Positions 1-9,564 of a stretch of DNA of 64,000 nucleotides are shown piece after piece. This DNA comes from Psychroflexus tropicus DSM 15496. GTDB lineage: Bacteria > Bacteroidota > Bacteroidia > Flavobacteriales > Flavobacteriaceae. Positions within the stretch are counted from its first letter, which is position 1; each line of letters starts with the position of its first letter. Position numbers and translations under genes: made by a program. The notes under the pieces were generated by a model, which saw only the letters and a program-made list of their open reading frames with translations, did not search any database and was not told the DNA's origin. The stretch is from contig NZ_KB905342.1 of assembly GCF_000378765.1 (NCBI RefSeq), positions 558,001-622,000 on the forward strand, read 5' to 3'.

Positions 1-716
1 GAATAGTAGCCAACGTTTTCATCAAGTTCAAATTCATCTATTATACCAATAGGTATATTTTCTGGAAACACCAGAGAGCGCCCACCAGTCGATATTGTGT
101 CTCCTTTCTTAACAGGCGCAGATCGAGGAACATCCACAAGTTTCATTACATTTGGATCTTTTCCGTCCCAGGTTAAGGTTCCAAAATGGAATGTCTTTTT
201 CAATTTAGCATTGATTGAAGTATTTGTATTTAAGATGGAGATCACTCTCGAAAAGTTCTGGCTCACATCCTGTATAATCCCAACCACACCCTTGCTGGAA
301 ATTACACCCAAGTCTTGCTTAATACTGTCTTTGAGTCCTCCTTCAATCAATAAAAAGTTATCGATTTTATCGTAGTTATTAGAAATTACCGTCGATTTCT
401 GTACTCTGTAGAGGCTGTCCTCAATAAACTCTAAATCATTCGGTAATGAATCCTGAACCGATTTAGAATTGTAAAGAATATTTCTTAGAGTCTTATTTTC
501 TTCAGAAAGTATTTCATTTTGGGTTTTTAAATCGAAATATTGAGAAACACTTTCAGAAGTCCCCAGGACATTACCTGTTATAAAATTTGCTGAAGAAATG
601 AATTTACTATTATGATACGTATGAGCATTGAAGGTAAGGCCTAAGGCAACAGTCATCAATACGATAAACACCAAACCCGTCTTATTTTTGATAAGAAATA
701 ATAAGATTTGCTGCAT
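1..716 (-). CDS. mreC: Rod shape-determining protein MreC (3' end outside window)
   Basis: About 238 codons are present, starting at the ATG on the complement of 714-716; the end lies beyond base 1. The product has a short cytoplasmic N-terminus, one membrane segment at about residues 5-25, then a coiled-coil stretch (about 60-100), then the start of the MreC beta domain with the usual pattern of glycine-rich strands. MreC is the periplasmic scaffold that joins the MreB filament to the elongation cell-wall machinery. It starts 9 bp after mreB stops, in the standard purH-mreB-mreC order of flavobacteria, so mreD and the PBP2/RodA genes are expected to the left. Confidence 0.9.
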   Translation of the reverse strand, partial: MQQILLFLIKNKTGLVFIVLMTVALGLTFNAHTYHNSKFISSANFITGNVLGTSESVSQYFDLKTQNEILSEENKTLRNILYNSKSVQDSLPNDLEFIEDSLYRVQKSTVISNNYDKIDNFLLIEGGLKDSIKQDLGVISSKGVVGIIQDVSQNFSRVISILNTNTSINAKLKKTFHFGTLTWDGKDPNVMKLVDVPRSAPVKKGDTISTGGRSLVFPENIPIGIIDEFELDENVGYY

Positions 717-725
717 AGCTTAATT

Positions 726-1754
726 CTATTTTAGAAGGACAGCTTTATATCTTACCAAATCTTTTAGAGTAATTCCAGTTCCCCTTACAATAGCTCTTAA
801 AGGATCTTCAGCAATATAGACAGGCAGATCTGTTTTTTGAGATAAACGTTTATCTAGACCTCTTAGCATGGATCCACCGCCAGCGAGATAGATTCCTGTG
901 TTGTAAATATCTGCAGCTAATTCTGGTGGGGTCTGAGAGAGCGTCTCCATGACCGCATCTTCGATTCTAAGAATAGATTTATCCAGTGCTTTTGCTATTT
1001 CTCTAAAAGAAATATCCACCTGTTTTGGTTTTCCAGTGAGCAAATCTCTTCCCTGAACACTCATGTCCTCAGGAGCGGTTTCCAAATCTTCTGTAGCCGA
1101 ACCAATTTGTATTTTTATCTTTTCTGCTGTACGTTCTCCAATAAATAGGTTATGCTGTGTACGCATGAAATAAATGATATCATTGGTAAAAACATCTCCT
1201 GCAATTTTTACTGACTTGTCGCAAACAATTCCTCCTAAAGCAATGACTGCAATTTCGGTAGTTCCTCCCCCGATGTCAACGATCATATTTCCTTTGGGCT
1301 GCATGATATCTACTCCAATACCTATGGCCGCCGCCATTGGTTCGTGAATCAAATACACTTCTTTTCCATTCACACGTTCTGCAGAATCTTTTACCGCTCT
1401 CATCTCTACCTCGGTAATTCCACTCGGAATACAAATCACCATTCTAAGCGAGGGTGTAAATAAGCGCTTCTTAAGCGCTGGAATTTCCTTGATGAACATA
1501 CTGATCATCTGCTCGCTCGCATCGAAATCTGCAATAACTCCGTCCTTTAAGGGACGAATCGTTTTTATATTTTCATGGGTTTTACCCTGCATCATAGAGG
1601 CCTCTTTTCCTACAGCAATGATTTTACCGGTTAAGCGGTTTCGGGCCACAATGGAAGGGCTATCTACGACTACCTTATCGTTATGAATAATCAAAGTGTT
1701 AGCGGTTCCAAGGTCGATAGCGATGTCTTCAGTTAGAAAATCAAAAAATCCCAT
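726..1754 (-). CDS. mreB: Rod shape-determining protein MreB
   Basis: 342 aa actin-like ATPase that forms membrane-associated filaments and directs lateral wall synthesis. The phosphate-1 motif IDLGTANT lies at about residues 13-20, the phosphate-2 motif DIGGGTTE in the middle, and the adenosine motif around AGGGSMLRG near the C-terminus. Length matches the family. The N-terminus MGFFDFLTED is typical of Bacteroidota MreB. It lies 34 bp after purH and 9 bp before mreC on the same strand, with no hairpin between, so the three are probably cotranscribed. Confidence 0.97.
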   Translation of the reverse strand: MGFFDFLTEDIAIDLGTANTLIIHNDKVVVDSPSIVARNRLTGKIIAVGKEASMMQGKTHENIKTIRPLKDGVIADFDASEQMISMFIKEIPALKKRLFTPSLRMVICIPSGITEVEMRAVKDSAERVNGKEVYLIHEPMAAAIGIGVDIMQPKGNMIVDIGGGTTEIAVIALGGIVCDKSVKIAGDVFTNDIIYFMRTQHNLFIGERTAEKIKIQIGSATEDLETAPEDMSVQGRDLLTGKPKQVDISFREIAKALDKSILRIEDAVMETLSQTPPELAADIYNTGIYLAGGGSMLRGLDKRLSQKTDLPVYIAEDPLRAIVRGTGITLKDLVRYKAVLLK

Positions 1755-1788
1755 GTGCGTATTATTTATGAAGGATAAAGTTAATTAT

Positions 1789-3321
1789 TTAATGCTTAAA
1801 ATGACGTGTTCCTGTCATTACCATAGAAATTTTATTTTCGTTACAATAATCGATGCTTAACTGGTCTTTAATAGAGCCTCCGGGCTGGATGACAGAAGTG
1901 ATTCCAGCTTTACCTGCAATTTCTACACAATCTGGGAATGGAAAGAAAGCATCACTGGCCATGACCGCATTTTTAAGATCGAATTTAAAGTTGAGCGCTT
2001 TTTCAATAGCATGTTCTAAGGCATCTACTCTGGAGGTTTGACCAGTACCACTAGCCAGAAGTTGCTTATCTTTCGCTAAGACGATAGTATTGGACTTAGT
2101 GTGTTTGCAGATTTTTGAAGCAAATAACAGATCTTCCGTTTGTTCGTCGCTTGGCGCTAAAGTCGTTGCTGTTTTAAGATCAGCTTTCGCATCAGTTTTA
2201 ATGTCGCGGTCCTGAACTAAGACCCCGTTAAGACAGGTTCTGACGATTTTATCGTCAAATTGAGTGATCTTTTGAACCAGTAGTATTCTATTTTTCTTTT
2301 GAGTCAAAATAGTTTTGGCGTCCTCGCTAAAGCCAGGGGCGATGACCACTTCACAAAACAAGTTGTGAATCTCTTCGGCTGTCGCTTTATCAATTTCAGT
2401 ATTAGCGATGAGAATTCCTCCAAAAGCTGAAACGGGATCTCCGGCTAAGGCATCTAAGTAAGCTCGATGTATAGTTTCTCTTTGCGCCAGGCCACAGGCA
2501 TTGTTATGTTTTAAAATGGCAAACGTGGGAGCTTCATCGGTAAACTCAGACATTAAATTGACGGCGGCATCCACGTCCAATAAGTTGTTGTAAGACAATT
2601 CTTTGCCATGAAGCTTGTCGAACACCTTATCAAAATCTCCAAAGAAAAAGCCTTGTTGGTGTGGGTTTTCTCCATAACGCAGTTCAACGCCTTTGTCAAA
2701 GCTTTGCTTATGGATCGGAATCTGCTCCGAAGTATTGAAGTAATTAAAAATAGCAGTATCGTAATGCGACGAAATTTGAAAAGCTTTGGCTGCAAAATTC
2801 TTTCGCTCGGCAAGTGTAGTTGTTCCTTTGGAGGTATTCAAAATATTTAAAAAGGGAGTGTAATCTGCCCTGGAAGAGACACAAAGCACATCTTTAAAAT
2901 TTTTGGCCGCAGCTCTGATTAAAGAAATCCCACCGATATCTATTTTTTCGATGATATCCTGTTCATCTGCCCCTGAAGCTACGGTATCTTCAAACGGGTA
3001 TAGGTCTACGATAACGAGATCGATTTGAGGGATGTCAAATGACTTCAATTCTTCCTGATCCTGAGCGTTATCGCCACGATTTAAAATCCCACCAAAAACT
3101 TTAGGGTGTAAGGTTTTGACGCGTCCTCCAAGAATGGATGGGTAAGAGGTAATATCTTCTACAGGAATAACGTCAATTCCAAGATCCTTTATAAATTTTT
3201 CTGTTCCACCAGTGGAGTAAATTTGCACACCAAGCTGATCCAACTTTTCAACAATTGGTTGTAAGCCATCTTTGTGAAAAACAGAGATCAAAGCTGATTT
3301 AATTCCTTTGTCTTGAGCCAT
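1789..3321 (-). CDS. purH: Bifunctional AICAR formyltransferase / IMP cyclohydrolase
   Basis: 510 aa enzyme for the last two steps of purine synthesis: AICAR to FAICAR using 10-formyl-THF, then ring closure to IMP. The N-terminal MGS-like cyclohydrolase domain shows YSTGGTEKF and RVKTLHPKVFGGIL; the C-terminal formyltransferase domain shows the catalytic KHNNACG motif, RYGENPHQ and the late DAFFPFPD motif. Full length, no breaks. First gene of the leftward purH-mreB-mreC run, preceded by a promoter-like site at 3347-3377. purN at 48.0 kb and a PurF-like gene at 55.2 kb are the other purine genes in the window. Confidence 0.97.
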   Translation of the reverse strand: MAQDKGIKSALISVFHKDGLQPIVEKLDQLGVQIYSTGGTEKFIKDLGIDVIPVEDITSYPSILGGRVKTLHPKVFGGILNRGDNAQDQEELKSFDIPQIDLVIVDLYPFEDTVASGADEQDIIEKIDIGGISLIRAAAKNFKDVLCVSSRADYTPFLNILNTSKGTTTLAERKNFAAKAFQISSHYDTAIFNYFNTSEQIPIHKQSFDKGVELRYGENPHQQGFFFGDFDKVFDKLHGKELSYNNLLDVDAAVNLMSEFTDEAPTFAILKHNNACGLAQRETIHRAYLDALAGDPVSAFGGILIANTEIDKATAEEIHNLFCEVVIAPGFSEDAKTILTQKKNRILLVQKITQFDDKIVRTCLNGVLVQDRDIKTDAKADLKTATTLAPSDEQTEDLLFASKICKHTKSNTIVLAKDKQLLASGTGQTSRVDALEHAIEKALNFKFDLKNAVMASDAFFPFPDCVEIAGKAGITSVIQPGGSIKDQLSIDYCNENKISMVMTGTRHFKH

Positions 3322-3346
3322 TTTTGAGATACGTTTTTAGATGCTG

Positions 3347-3377
3347 CAAAAGTAGGACTTTGTTAAGGAATAACTAA
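3347..3377 (-). promoter_or_regulatory. Bacteroidota-type promoter for purH-mreB-mreC
   Basis: On the minus strand a perfect TAnnTTTG box (TACTTTTG, complement of 3347-3354) lies 25 bp before the purH ATG, with TTAG (3374-3377; weak match to the -33 TTTG) 19 bp upstream. Placement and spacing fit the Bacteroidota primary sigma factor. Inferred from consensus only. Confidence 0.5.
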
Positions 3378-3408
3378 TTGTTGTTTCTCAATTATTTATA
3401 AAAAAAGT

Positions 3409-3450
3409 AAAGACCTCACAGTCCCAAAGTTTCGGGACTGTGAGGTCTTT
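3409..3450. terminator. Terminator hairpin with GACCTCAC arms
   Basis: A 17-bp perfect stem (3409-3425 with 3434-3450) closes a loop of 8 nt. The stem starts AAAGACCTC and ends GAGGTCTTT followed by TT, so U-tracts exist for both strands. It lies between purH (whose promoter is to its left) and the 3' end of the cys operon to its right. For the leftward cys operon it is the natural terminator. The outer arm is shared with hairpins at 9565-9604 and 54042-54073. Confidence 0.8.
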
Positions 3451-3478
3451 TTCAAAATAACAAGACTATACTTTGAAT

Positions 3479-4735
3479 TTACACAATCATTCCTGCAGCA
3501 ACTGTTTCTTTAGTGGACTCATCAACAAGAATAATACTACCAGTATTGCGGTTGTCTCTATAGCTGTCCAGCATCAAACGATGTGAGGTCTTTAGTTTTA
3601 TGCGAGCAATATCATTCATTTTTAGATCCTTGTCTTCATCATTTCTTTTGAAGGTGTTGACATCCATTTTGTACACCACTTCCTTGATCACGGCTTTTTG
3701 CTCATTAGAGGTGTGCATGATGCTATACTTGGTTCTTGGTTTTACTGGTGAATTATTCAACCAGCATAGCATCACATCAAATTCCTGAGAAAGCTCAGGT
3801 TGGTTATTCTTCTTCACAATCATATCTCCACGGCTAATGTCGATATCATCTTCCAGCGTCATAGCCACAGACATTGGTGCAAAGGCTTCTTCAACTTCTG
3901 CTTCGCCAGCATTTATGCTTTTGATTTTTGAATTGAATCCAGAAGGCAAGACCGATACTTCGTCACCAACACGATAAATGCCGCTGGCAATTCTGCCGGC
4001 ATAACCTCTGTAATCTTCAAAGCCAGGACGCTGAGGTCTTAGCACAGTTTGCACTGGGAATCTCGCATCGATTTTATTGATATCACTGCTGATGTGAAGG
4101 GTTTCTAATTCGTGAAGCATTGGAGATCCTTGAAACCAGGACATGTTCTCAGACCGATTCACCACATTGTCACCATTGAGGGCAGAGATAGGAATGTAAC
4201 GTACGTCTTTGATCAATAACTTAGAGGAGAACTCTTCAAACTGTTCAATAATAGAATTAAAAACCTCTTCAGAATAATCTACCAAATCCATTTTATTCAC
4301 GCACACAATAATGTGAGGAATATTCAGTAAGGAGGCGATAAAGGTATGCCTCTTCGTCTGCTCGATAACGCCGTGTCTGGCATCGATGAGCACTACAGCC
4401 GCATTGGCTGTAGAAGCGCCGGTCACCATATTTCTAGTGTACTGAATATGACCAGGCGTATCGGCAATGATGAACTTTCGTTTGGGAGTGGTAAAATAAC
4501 GGTAGGCTACGTCTATGGTAATACCTTGTTCTCTTTCGTCCTTAAGCCCATCAGTAAACATGGCCAGGTCTACGCCTTCAATTCCTTTTTGCTTGCTGGA
4601 ATTTTCAACCGCTGCCAGTTGGTCTTCAAAAATGGACTTGGAATCGTAAAGTAATCGTCCTATAAGTGTGCTTTTTCCATCATCTACACTACCTGCAGTA
4701 GTGAATCTTAGCAATTGATTTGTATCTATTTTCAT
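3479..4735 (-). CDS. cysN: Sulfate adenylyltransferase subunit 1 (GTPase)
   Basis: 418 aa regulatory GTPase subunit of ATP sulfurylase, which with CysD makes adenosine 5'-phosphosulfate from ATP and sulfate and couples it to GTP hydrolysis. EF-Tu-like G motifs are visible: GSVDDGKSTL (P-loop, about residues 16-25), DTPGH (G3) and NKMDLVDY (G4), followed by two beta-barrel domains. No CysC domain is fused at the C-terminus, in keeping with a separate cysC upstream. Last gene of the leftward cysQ-cysC-cysD-cysN operon. Confidence 0.95.
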   Translation of the reverse strand: MKIDTNQLLRFTTAGSVDDGKSTLIGRLLYDSKSIFEDQLAAVENSSKQKGIEGVDLAMFTDGLKDEREQGITIDVAYRYFTTPKRKFIIADTPGHIQYTRNMVTGASTANAAVVLIDARHGVIEQTKRHTFIASLLNIPHIIVCVNKMDLVDYSEEVFNSIIEQFEEFSSKLLIKDVRYIPISALNGDNVVNRSENMSWFQGSPMLHELETLHISSDINKIDARFPVQTVLRPQRPGFEDYRGYAGRIASGIYRVGDEVSVLPSGFNSKIKSINAGEAEVEEAFAPMSVAMTLEDDIDISRGDMIVKKNNQPELSQEFDVMLCWLNNSPVKPRTKYSIMHTSNEQKAVIKEVVYKMDVNTFKRNDEDKDLKMNDIARIKLKTSHRLMLDSYRDNRNTGSIILVDESTKETVAAGMIV

Positions 4736-4786
4736 CGTATGAGTCAGTTTTGTAATCAGAATTTAAAATATTGAATTGAAAAAAGT

Positions 4787-5692
4787 CTAGAAGTAACCGT
4801 CTTTTTTACGGTCTTCCATGGCGGTTTCAGAACGTTTATCATCGCTTCGGTTGCCGCGTTCGGTTTCTCTCATGGTAGACACTTCTTCGACAATCTTTTC
4901 CATAGTATCCGCTTCAGATTCTATACCTCCAGTAATGGTGATATCCCCAAGGGTCCTAAAGCGTATTTTTTTCTTGACAATTTCTTCGTTAGATTCCAGA
5001 ACAAGAAATTCAGAATTAGGAATCCAAGAGCCGTTTCTTTTTACGACCTCACGTTCATGAGCCAGGTAAAGTGAAGGGATTTCAATACCCTCCTTAGTGA
5101 GGTAATTCCACACGTCCATTTCGGTCCAGTTACTGATGGGGAAAGCTCTAAAATGCTCGCCTTCAAAGTACTTTCCATTTAATAAGTTCCACAGTTCCGG
5201 GCGTTGGTTCTTTGGGTCCCACTGTCCAAATTCATCTCTATGAGAAAAGAAGCGCTCTTTAGCTCTAGCTTTTTCTTCATCTCTTCGTCCACCGCCAATT
5301 GCACAATCGATTTTATGCTCTTCGATGGTGTCTAGTAGGGTGGTAATTTGCAGTGCATTACGGGTGGCGTTTTTTCCTTTTTCCTCGGCAACCCGTCCCG
5401 TGTCAATCGATTTTTGAACTGAGCCTACGATAAGATTCACCCCTAGTTTCTCCACTAAATCATCTCTAAATTGAATGGCTTCCGGAAAGTTATGGCCAGT
5501 GTCCACATGCATCAAAGCAAATGGGATTTTGGCTGGATGAAAGGCTTTTTTGGCCAAATGCGTGACCAGGATAGAATCTTTTCCACCAGAAAATAAAATG
5601 ACTGGGTTTTGAAACTGAGCCCAGACTTCTCTTAAGATGAAAATGGCTTCAGACTCAAGCTCTTCTAAATAATTTAAATAATACGTGCTCAT
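4787..5692 (-). CDS. cysD: Sulfate adenylyltransferase subunit 2
   Basis: 301 aa catalytic subunit of ATP sulfurylase of the PAPS-reductase-like PP-loop family. The PP-loop SGGKDS lies at about residues 35-40, then HVDTGHNFPE and GGRRDEEKARAKER, all characteristic of CysD. It follows cysC by 4 bp and precedes cysN by about 50 bp on the same strand. No reductive steps (cysH, cysIJ) are nearby, so the operon ends at activated sulfate rather than sulfide. Confidence 0.95.
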   Translation of the reverse strand: MSTYYLNYLEELESEAIFILREVWAQFQNPVILFSGGKDSILVTHLAKKAFHPAKIPFALMHVDTGHNFPEAIQFRDDLVEKLGVNLIVGSVQKSIDTGRVAEEKGKNATRNALQITTLLDTIEEHKIDCAIGGGRRDEEKARAKERFFSHRDEFGQWDPKNQRPELWNLLNGKYFEGEHFRAFPISNWTEMDVWNYLTKEGIEIPSLYLAHEREVVKRNGSWIPNSEFLVLESNEEIVKKKIRFRTLGDITITGGIESEADTMEKIVEEVSTMRETERGNRSDDKRSETAMEDRKKDGYF

Positions 5693-5696
5693 GAAA

Positions 5697-6290
5697 TTAT
5701 ATTCTATGGGTTTCTTCTAAATAGCTAATGATATGCTGGACGGCTTCGTCCACTTGGGTGGTTTCAGTTTTGATATGAAGTTCTGGAGATTCTGGAGCCT
5801 CGTATGGTGCATCAATTCCCGTAAAATTTTTGATTTCTCCAGCTCTGGCCTTTTTATAGAGCCCTTTAACGTCTCGTTTTTCGCACTCTTCCAGGGAGGT
5901 TTCCACGAAAATTTCAATCAGATCCTTTTCGCCAACGATTTGTTTCACCTGCTCTCGATCAGAAATCAAAGGCGAAACGAATGCAGCGATGGTCACTATG
6001 CCAGCGTCGATAAATAATTTCCCAACCTCAGCAATACGTCTTAAGTTTTCCAGTCGGTCCTCTTTGGTAAACCCAAGTCCTTTATTGATTCCGCTGCGGA
6101 TGTTATCTCCGTCCAGGGCATAGGTGCTGATGCCTTTATAGAACAACTCTTCTTCCACTTTGTTAGCAATAGTGGATTTACCAGACCCAGAAAGTCCTGT
6201 AAACCAAAGTACAAAGGACTCGTGTCCGTTGACTTTGTTTCGCTTAGCTCTGGAAATCTCATAATCGTGAATGACTATATTTTCGCTCAT
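5697..6290 (-). CDS. cysC: Adenylyl-sulfate kinase
   Basis: 197 aa kinase that phosphorylates APS at the 3' position to give PAPS, the donor used by sulfotransferases. The Walker A motif GLSGSGKSTIA sits at about residues 32-42, followed by YALDGDNIRSGINKGLGF, which binds APS, and FVSPLISDR. Size is normal for the family. Its ATG overlaps the cysQ stop by 4 bp and its stop is 4 bp before cysD, so it is tightly coupled within the operon. Confidence 0.95.
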   Translation of the reverse strand: MSENIVIHDYEISRAKRNKVNGHESFVLWFTGLSGSGKSTIANKVEEELFYKGISTYALDGDNIRSGINKGLGFTKEDRLENLRRIAEVGKLFIDAGIVTIAAFVSPLISDREQVKQIVGEKDLIEIFVETSLEECEKRDVKGLYKKARAGEIKNFTGIDAPYEAPESPELHIKTETTQVDEAVQHIISYLEETHRI

Positions 6291-7090
6291 AGTTTAGTTT
6301 TAACGTGAAAGTATCCGTTTAGTAAATTTTCCCGGTTGTAAAGCATTTCTTCGTTGGTATCTAAGCTGATCACGTCCAATCCAACCGCTTTACAGATGGC
6401 TTGTCCAGCGGCTGTATCCCATTCCATCGTAGGCGCGTAGCGAGGATAGACATCGGCATTTCCTTCGGCGACCAAACAAAATTTTAAGGAGCTTCCTTTA
6501 GAAACAATATCCACCGGTTTGCTGTATTTCGTTTTGAGGTCTTTAATATAATCCAGAGTATCCTGATTCATGTGAGATCGGCTACCTACCACCCGAATAG
6601 GATTAGAATTCTGACTTGGTTTCAAAAGCTCAGCGTTTTTTAGCAGCGCTTCAACCGTATAATCCTGATGTGGAACTTCTACTTTATACGTGGTTTTAGA
6701 GGCTACATCTCCGACATAAAGCAAGCGTTGAGCTGGGACATAGATGACTCCAAACACAGGTCGCTGCTGATCTATCAAAGCAATGTTCACTGTAAATTCG
6801 CCGTTTTTCTTGATAAATTCCTTGGTGCCATCCAGCGGATCTACAATCCAGCACTGGCTCCAGGATTGACGGTCATTGTATTCAATTTCTTTATTTTCTT
6901 CACTTATTATGGGGAAAGAGGTGGTTTCCAAAAACGACATGATGATGGCGTTTGCCTTTTTATCGGCCAGAGTTAATGGAGACGCATCGTCTTTATATTC
7001 TACATCAAAATCCTCTTTATAAATTTCCATGATGGCTTCCCCTCCTTTTATGGAAGCTTCAATGGCTTTTATTTGGTTTTCGTTCATCAA
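6287..7090 (-). CDS. cysQ: 3'(2'),5'-bisphosphate nucleotidase CysQ
   Basis: 267 aa phosphatase of the inositol monophosphatase superfamily that degrades PAP to AMP. Metal-binding motifs are visible: SEENKEIEY region, WIVDPLDGTKEF in the first half and EWDTAAGQAI near the end. PAP is the by-product of every PAPS-dependent sulfotransferase reaction and inhibits those enzymes, so CysQ as first gene of a PAPS operon fits a cell that uses PAPS for sulfation. Overlaps cysC by 4 bp. Confidence 0.93.
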   Translation of the reverse strand: MMNENQIKAIEASIKGGEAIMEIYKEDFDVEYKDDASPLTLADKKANAIIMSFLETTSFPIISEENKEIEYNDRQSWSQCWIVDPLDGTKEFIKKNGEFTVNIALIDQQRPVFGVIYVPAQRLLYVGDVASKTTYKVEVPHQDYTVEALLKNAELLKPSQNSNPIRVVGSRSHMNQDTLDYIKDLKTKYSKPVDIVSKGSSLKFCLVAEGNADVYPRYAPTMEWDTAAGQAICKAVGLDVISLDTNEEMLYNRENLLNGYFHVKTKL

Positions 7091-7328
7091 TGATGGGGTT
7101 GGTTATATGGTTTAAAATCGACTTTTTAGCCTATAAGTCAAGTAGTTGTAGTTTTTAATATAAATATTCGGCAAAAGTATATAATTTCTACCAATCTGGT
7201 AGACTATTCATTTTTGAATCCAATGAATTCTCTGTTAAATTTCTCCTGACTTTGATATAAGTTGAACGATGTTTGTCGACGATGAATGAACTTCGCCTTT
7301 TCAATTATCGTAAGTAATAAAAAACAAC

Positions 7329-8057
7329 ATGAAAACATTAAAACATTTATTCATTATATGCCTTCTTTCGTCATTAGGAACTACAGGATTTGCTCAAGAT
7401 ATTCATCAACATCTGCAATGGGATCAGCTGGTGAAATCTCACGTCGATAACGAAGGTAACGTTGATTATAAGGCTTTTAAAAGCAATGAAAAGGCCTTAG
7501 ATGCTTACTTAAGGGTATTGGAACAAAACCCTCCAAAATTGTCCTGGACCACGAATCAAAAGAAAGCTTATTTGATCAATGCCTATAATGCTTTTACCGT
7601 AAAACTGATCGTGAAGCATTATCCGGTGGAGAGCATAAGAGCGATCGATGGCCGTTTTAGTAAACCCTTTACAACGGCTTTTGCTAAAATTGGGGATAAA
7701 GCATATTCATTAGACGATATCGAAAAAGGATTGCTTTTGAAAATGGGGGATCCCAGAGTGCATTTTGCTGTCAACTGCGCCTCAGAGTCTTGTCCAAAAC
7801 TGGCCGATGAAGCTTTTCTGGCGACTACATTAGACCAGCAATTAGATCAGGCTGCTTATGACTTCGTCAATTCTGATAAAAACCAATTATCTGCTTCAGA
7901 AGTCAAATTATCAAAAATCTTTAAGTGGTATGCTTCCGATTTTGAATCTGAAGGAACATCAGTCATCCAATTCATCAATCAATATGCAGACACAAGCATC
8001 GATGAAGACGCGTCTATCGATTACTTAACCTATTCTTGGGAGCTAAACGGGCAGTAG
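7329..8057 (+). CDS. DUF547 domain protein, secreted
   Basis: 242 aa with a clear signal peptide (hydrophobic residues 7-20, cleavage probably after A22 before QDIH). The rest is one DUF547 domain: NAYNAFTVKLI, HYPVESI, the VHFAVNCASESCPKL cysteine motif and a terminal YLTYSWELN. The biochemical role of DUF547 is not known; a papain-like fold has been suggested for the family. Here it precedes, on the same strand, an FAD oxidoreductase and a membrane iron-sulfur protein, though 190 bp and a hairpin separate it from them. Confidence 0.85.
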   Translation: MKTLKHLFIICLLSSLGTTGFAQDIHQHLQWDQLVKSHVDNEGNVDYKAFKSNEKALDAYLRVLEQNPPKLSWTTNQKKAYLINAYNAFTVKLIVKHYPVESIRAIDGRFSKPFTTAFAKIGDKAYSLDDIEKGLLLKMGDPRVHFAVNCASESCPKLADEAFLATTLDQQLDQAAYDFVNSDKNQLSASEVKLSKIFKWYASDFESEGTSVIQFINQYADTSIDEDASIDYLTYSWELNGQ

Positions 8058-8147
8058 CATCGTTTGTCTGCCATACAAAGGTTTTGATATAGTTTTGAAA
8101 GTAATGACTTCAGTATCAAAAACATCTAATAAAAACAGAGGTTAAGT

Positions 8148-8176
8148 TCAATGACTTTTAATGAAAAAGTCATTGA
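8148..8176 (+). terminator. Hairpin after DUF547 gene
   Basis: 12-bp perfect stem (8148-8159 with 8165-8176, TCAATGACTTTT and its complement) around a 5-nt loop, 90 bp after the DUF547 stop. No T-run follows, so it is either a weak terminator or a transcript-stabilising hairpin. Confidence 0.4.
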
Positions 8177-8249
8177 CCATGATCGGATTGGATAAACTTT
8201 AGTAAATTCAGCATTCATCTGCAGATTACCCTAACTAAAATTAAAAGGT

Positions 8250-9554
8250 TTGAAACAAGAACACATCGTCATCATCGGAAATGGAATTGCTGGAGTGACT
8301 TTGGCCAGACATATCCGTAAGCTATCCGATAAACGGATCACCTTGATTTCTTCTGAAAGTGAACATTTCTTTTCACGTACGGCGCTTATGTACGTGTACA
8401 TGGGACATATGAAATGGGATCACCTGAAGCCTTATGAAGATAAATTCTGGAAAAAAAACAGATTAGAGTTAAAACAGGCTTATGTCACTGAGGTCAACAC
8501 CGACCAAAAACGACTAAAGCTGGAGTCCGGGGAGCTGTTTGCCTACGATAAACTGGTGATTGCCTGTGGTTCCAAATCCAATAAATTTGGCTGGCCGGGA
8601 CAGGACGCTAAAGGAGTCCTTGGGCTTGTAAGCAAGCAGGATCTGGAAGAGCTAGAAGAATTGGCTCCCAACAACCAAGTCTGCAAACGTGCTGTGATTG
8701 TGGGTGGTGGTTTAATTGGTGTGGAGTTAGCCGAAATGCTGGCCACCAGAAATATACCCGTGACATTTCTAGTCCGTGAGCCTCATTTTTGGAATAATGT
8801 CCTGCCAGATGAAGAAGCTAAGCTCATCGACAGGCACATCCGAGAGCATCACATCGATCTTCGTTTAAGTTCCAATCTCGATGAGATTTTAACCGACGAA
8901 CAGGGCAAAGTGAAAGGGGTGAAAATCAAAGAAACCGACGAAGTTGTGGACTGTGATGTCGTAGGCCTAACCCCCGGAGTTTCTCCCAATGTTGAGTTTT
9001 TGAAAAACAGTGCCATCGAATTGAATCGAGGGGTGTTAGTCAATAGACATTTGGAAACAAGCGTGACTGATGTGTACGCTATTGGTGATTGTGCCGAGCA
9101 ACGCGAACCTATCGGCAACAGACCTGCGGTGGAAGCTGTTTGGTACACCGGAAGGATGATGGGAGAAACTTTGGCGCAGACGCTTTGTGGCAATCCTATG
9201 GAGTACAAACCGGGACATTGGTTTAACTCTGCTAAGTTTTTTGATATCGAGTACCAGACTTACGGCTGGGTATTTCCCAAACCTCCCGAAGGACATACCG
9301 ATTTCTACTGGGAACACGAGGATGGCAAAAAATGCATCCATATCCAATACGAAAAAGGATCACGACAGTTTAAGGGTATCAATACCTTTGGAATACGACT
9401 TCGGCATGAGGTGTTTGACCACTGGCTAACCCAAAAGGCGACGGTAGATGAGGTGATTGACAACTTGAAGCTAGCTAATTTTGATCCCGAGTTTTATAAA
9501 CATTATGAGAATGAGATTATCAACGTCTTTAGAACACAAAAAGCTGAAGTATAA
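8250..9554 (+). CDS. FAD-dependent NAD(P)H oxidoreductase
   Basis: 434 aa flavoprotein of the pyridine nucleotide-disulfide oxidoreductase class. The FAD dinucleotide motif GNGIAG is at residues 10-15, the second NAD(P) motif GGGLIGVELAE near residue 151, and the FAD-closing motif YAIGDCAE near residue 272. The TTG at 8250 is chosen as start because the first downstream ATG would remove the FAD motif and no in-frame ATG lies upstream. The last 100 residues are rich in aromatic residues and unlike classical reductases. It precedes the membrane polyferredoxin and probably feeds electrons to it or takes them from it; the substrate is unknown. Confidence 0.85.
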   Translation: MKQEHIVIIGNGIAGVTLARHIRKLSDKRITLISSESEHFFSRTALMYVYMGHMKWDHLKPYEDKFWKKNRLELKQAYVTEVNTDQKRLKLESGELFAYDKLVIACGSKSNKFGWPGQDAKGVLGLVSKQDLEELEELAPNNQVCKRAVIVGGGLIGVELAEMLATRNIPVTFLVREPHFWNNVLPDEEAKLIDRHIREHHIDLRLSSNLDEILTDEQGKVKGVKIKETDEVVDCDVVGLTPGVSPNVEFLKNSAIELNRGVLVNRHLETSVTDVYAIGDCAEQREPIGNRPAVEAVWYTGRMMGETLAQTLCGNPMEYKPGHWFNSAKFFDIEYQTYGWVFPKPPEGHTDFYWEHEDGKKCIHIQYEKGSRQFKGINTFGIRLRHEVFDHWLTQKATVDEVIDNLKLANFDPEFYKHYENEIINVFRTQKAEV

Positions 9555-9564
9555 TATATGAACC

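Noticed and set aside
97..375. Plus-strand open frame at the left edge
   Set aside because: Lies antisense to mreC, whose reading frame, membrane segment and coiled coil are clear.
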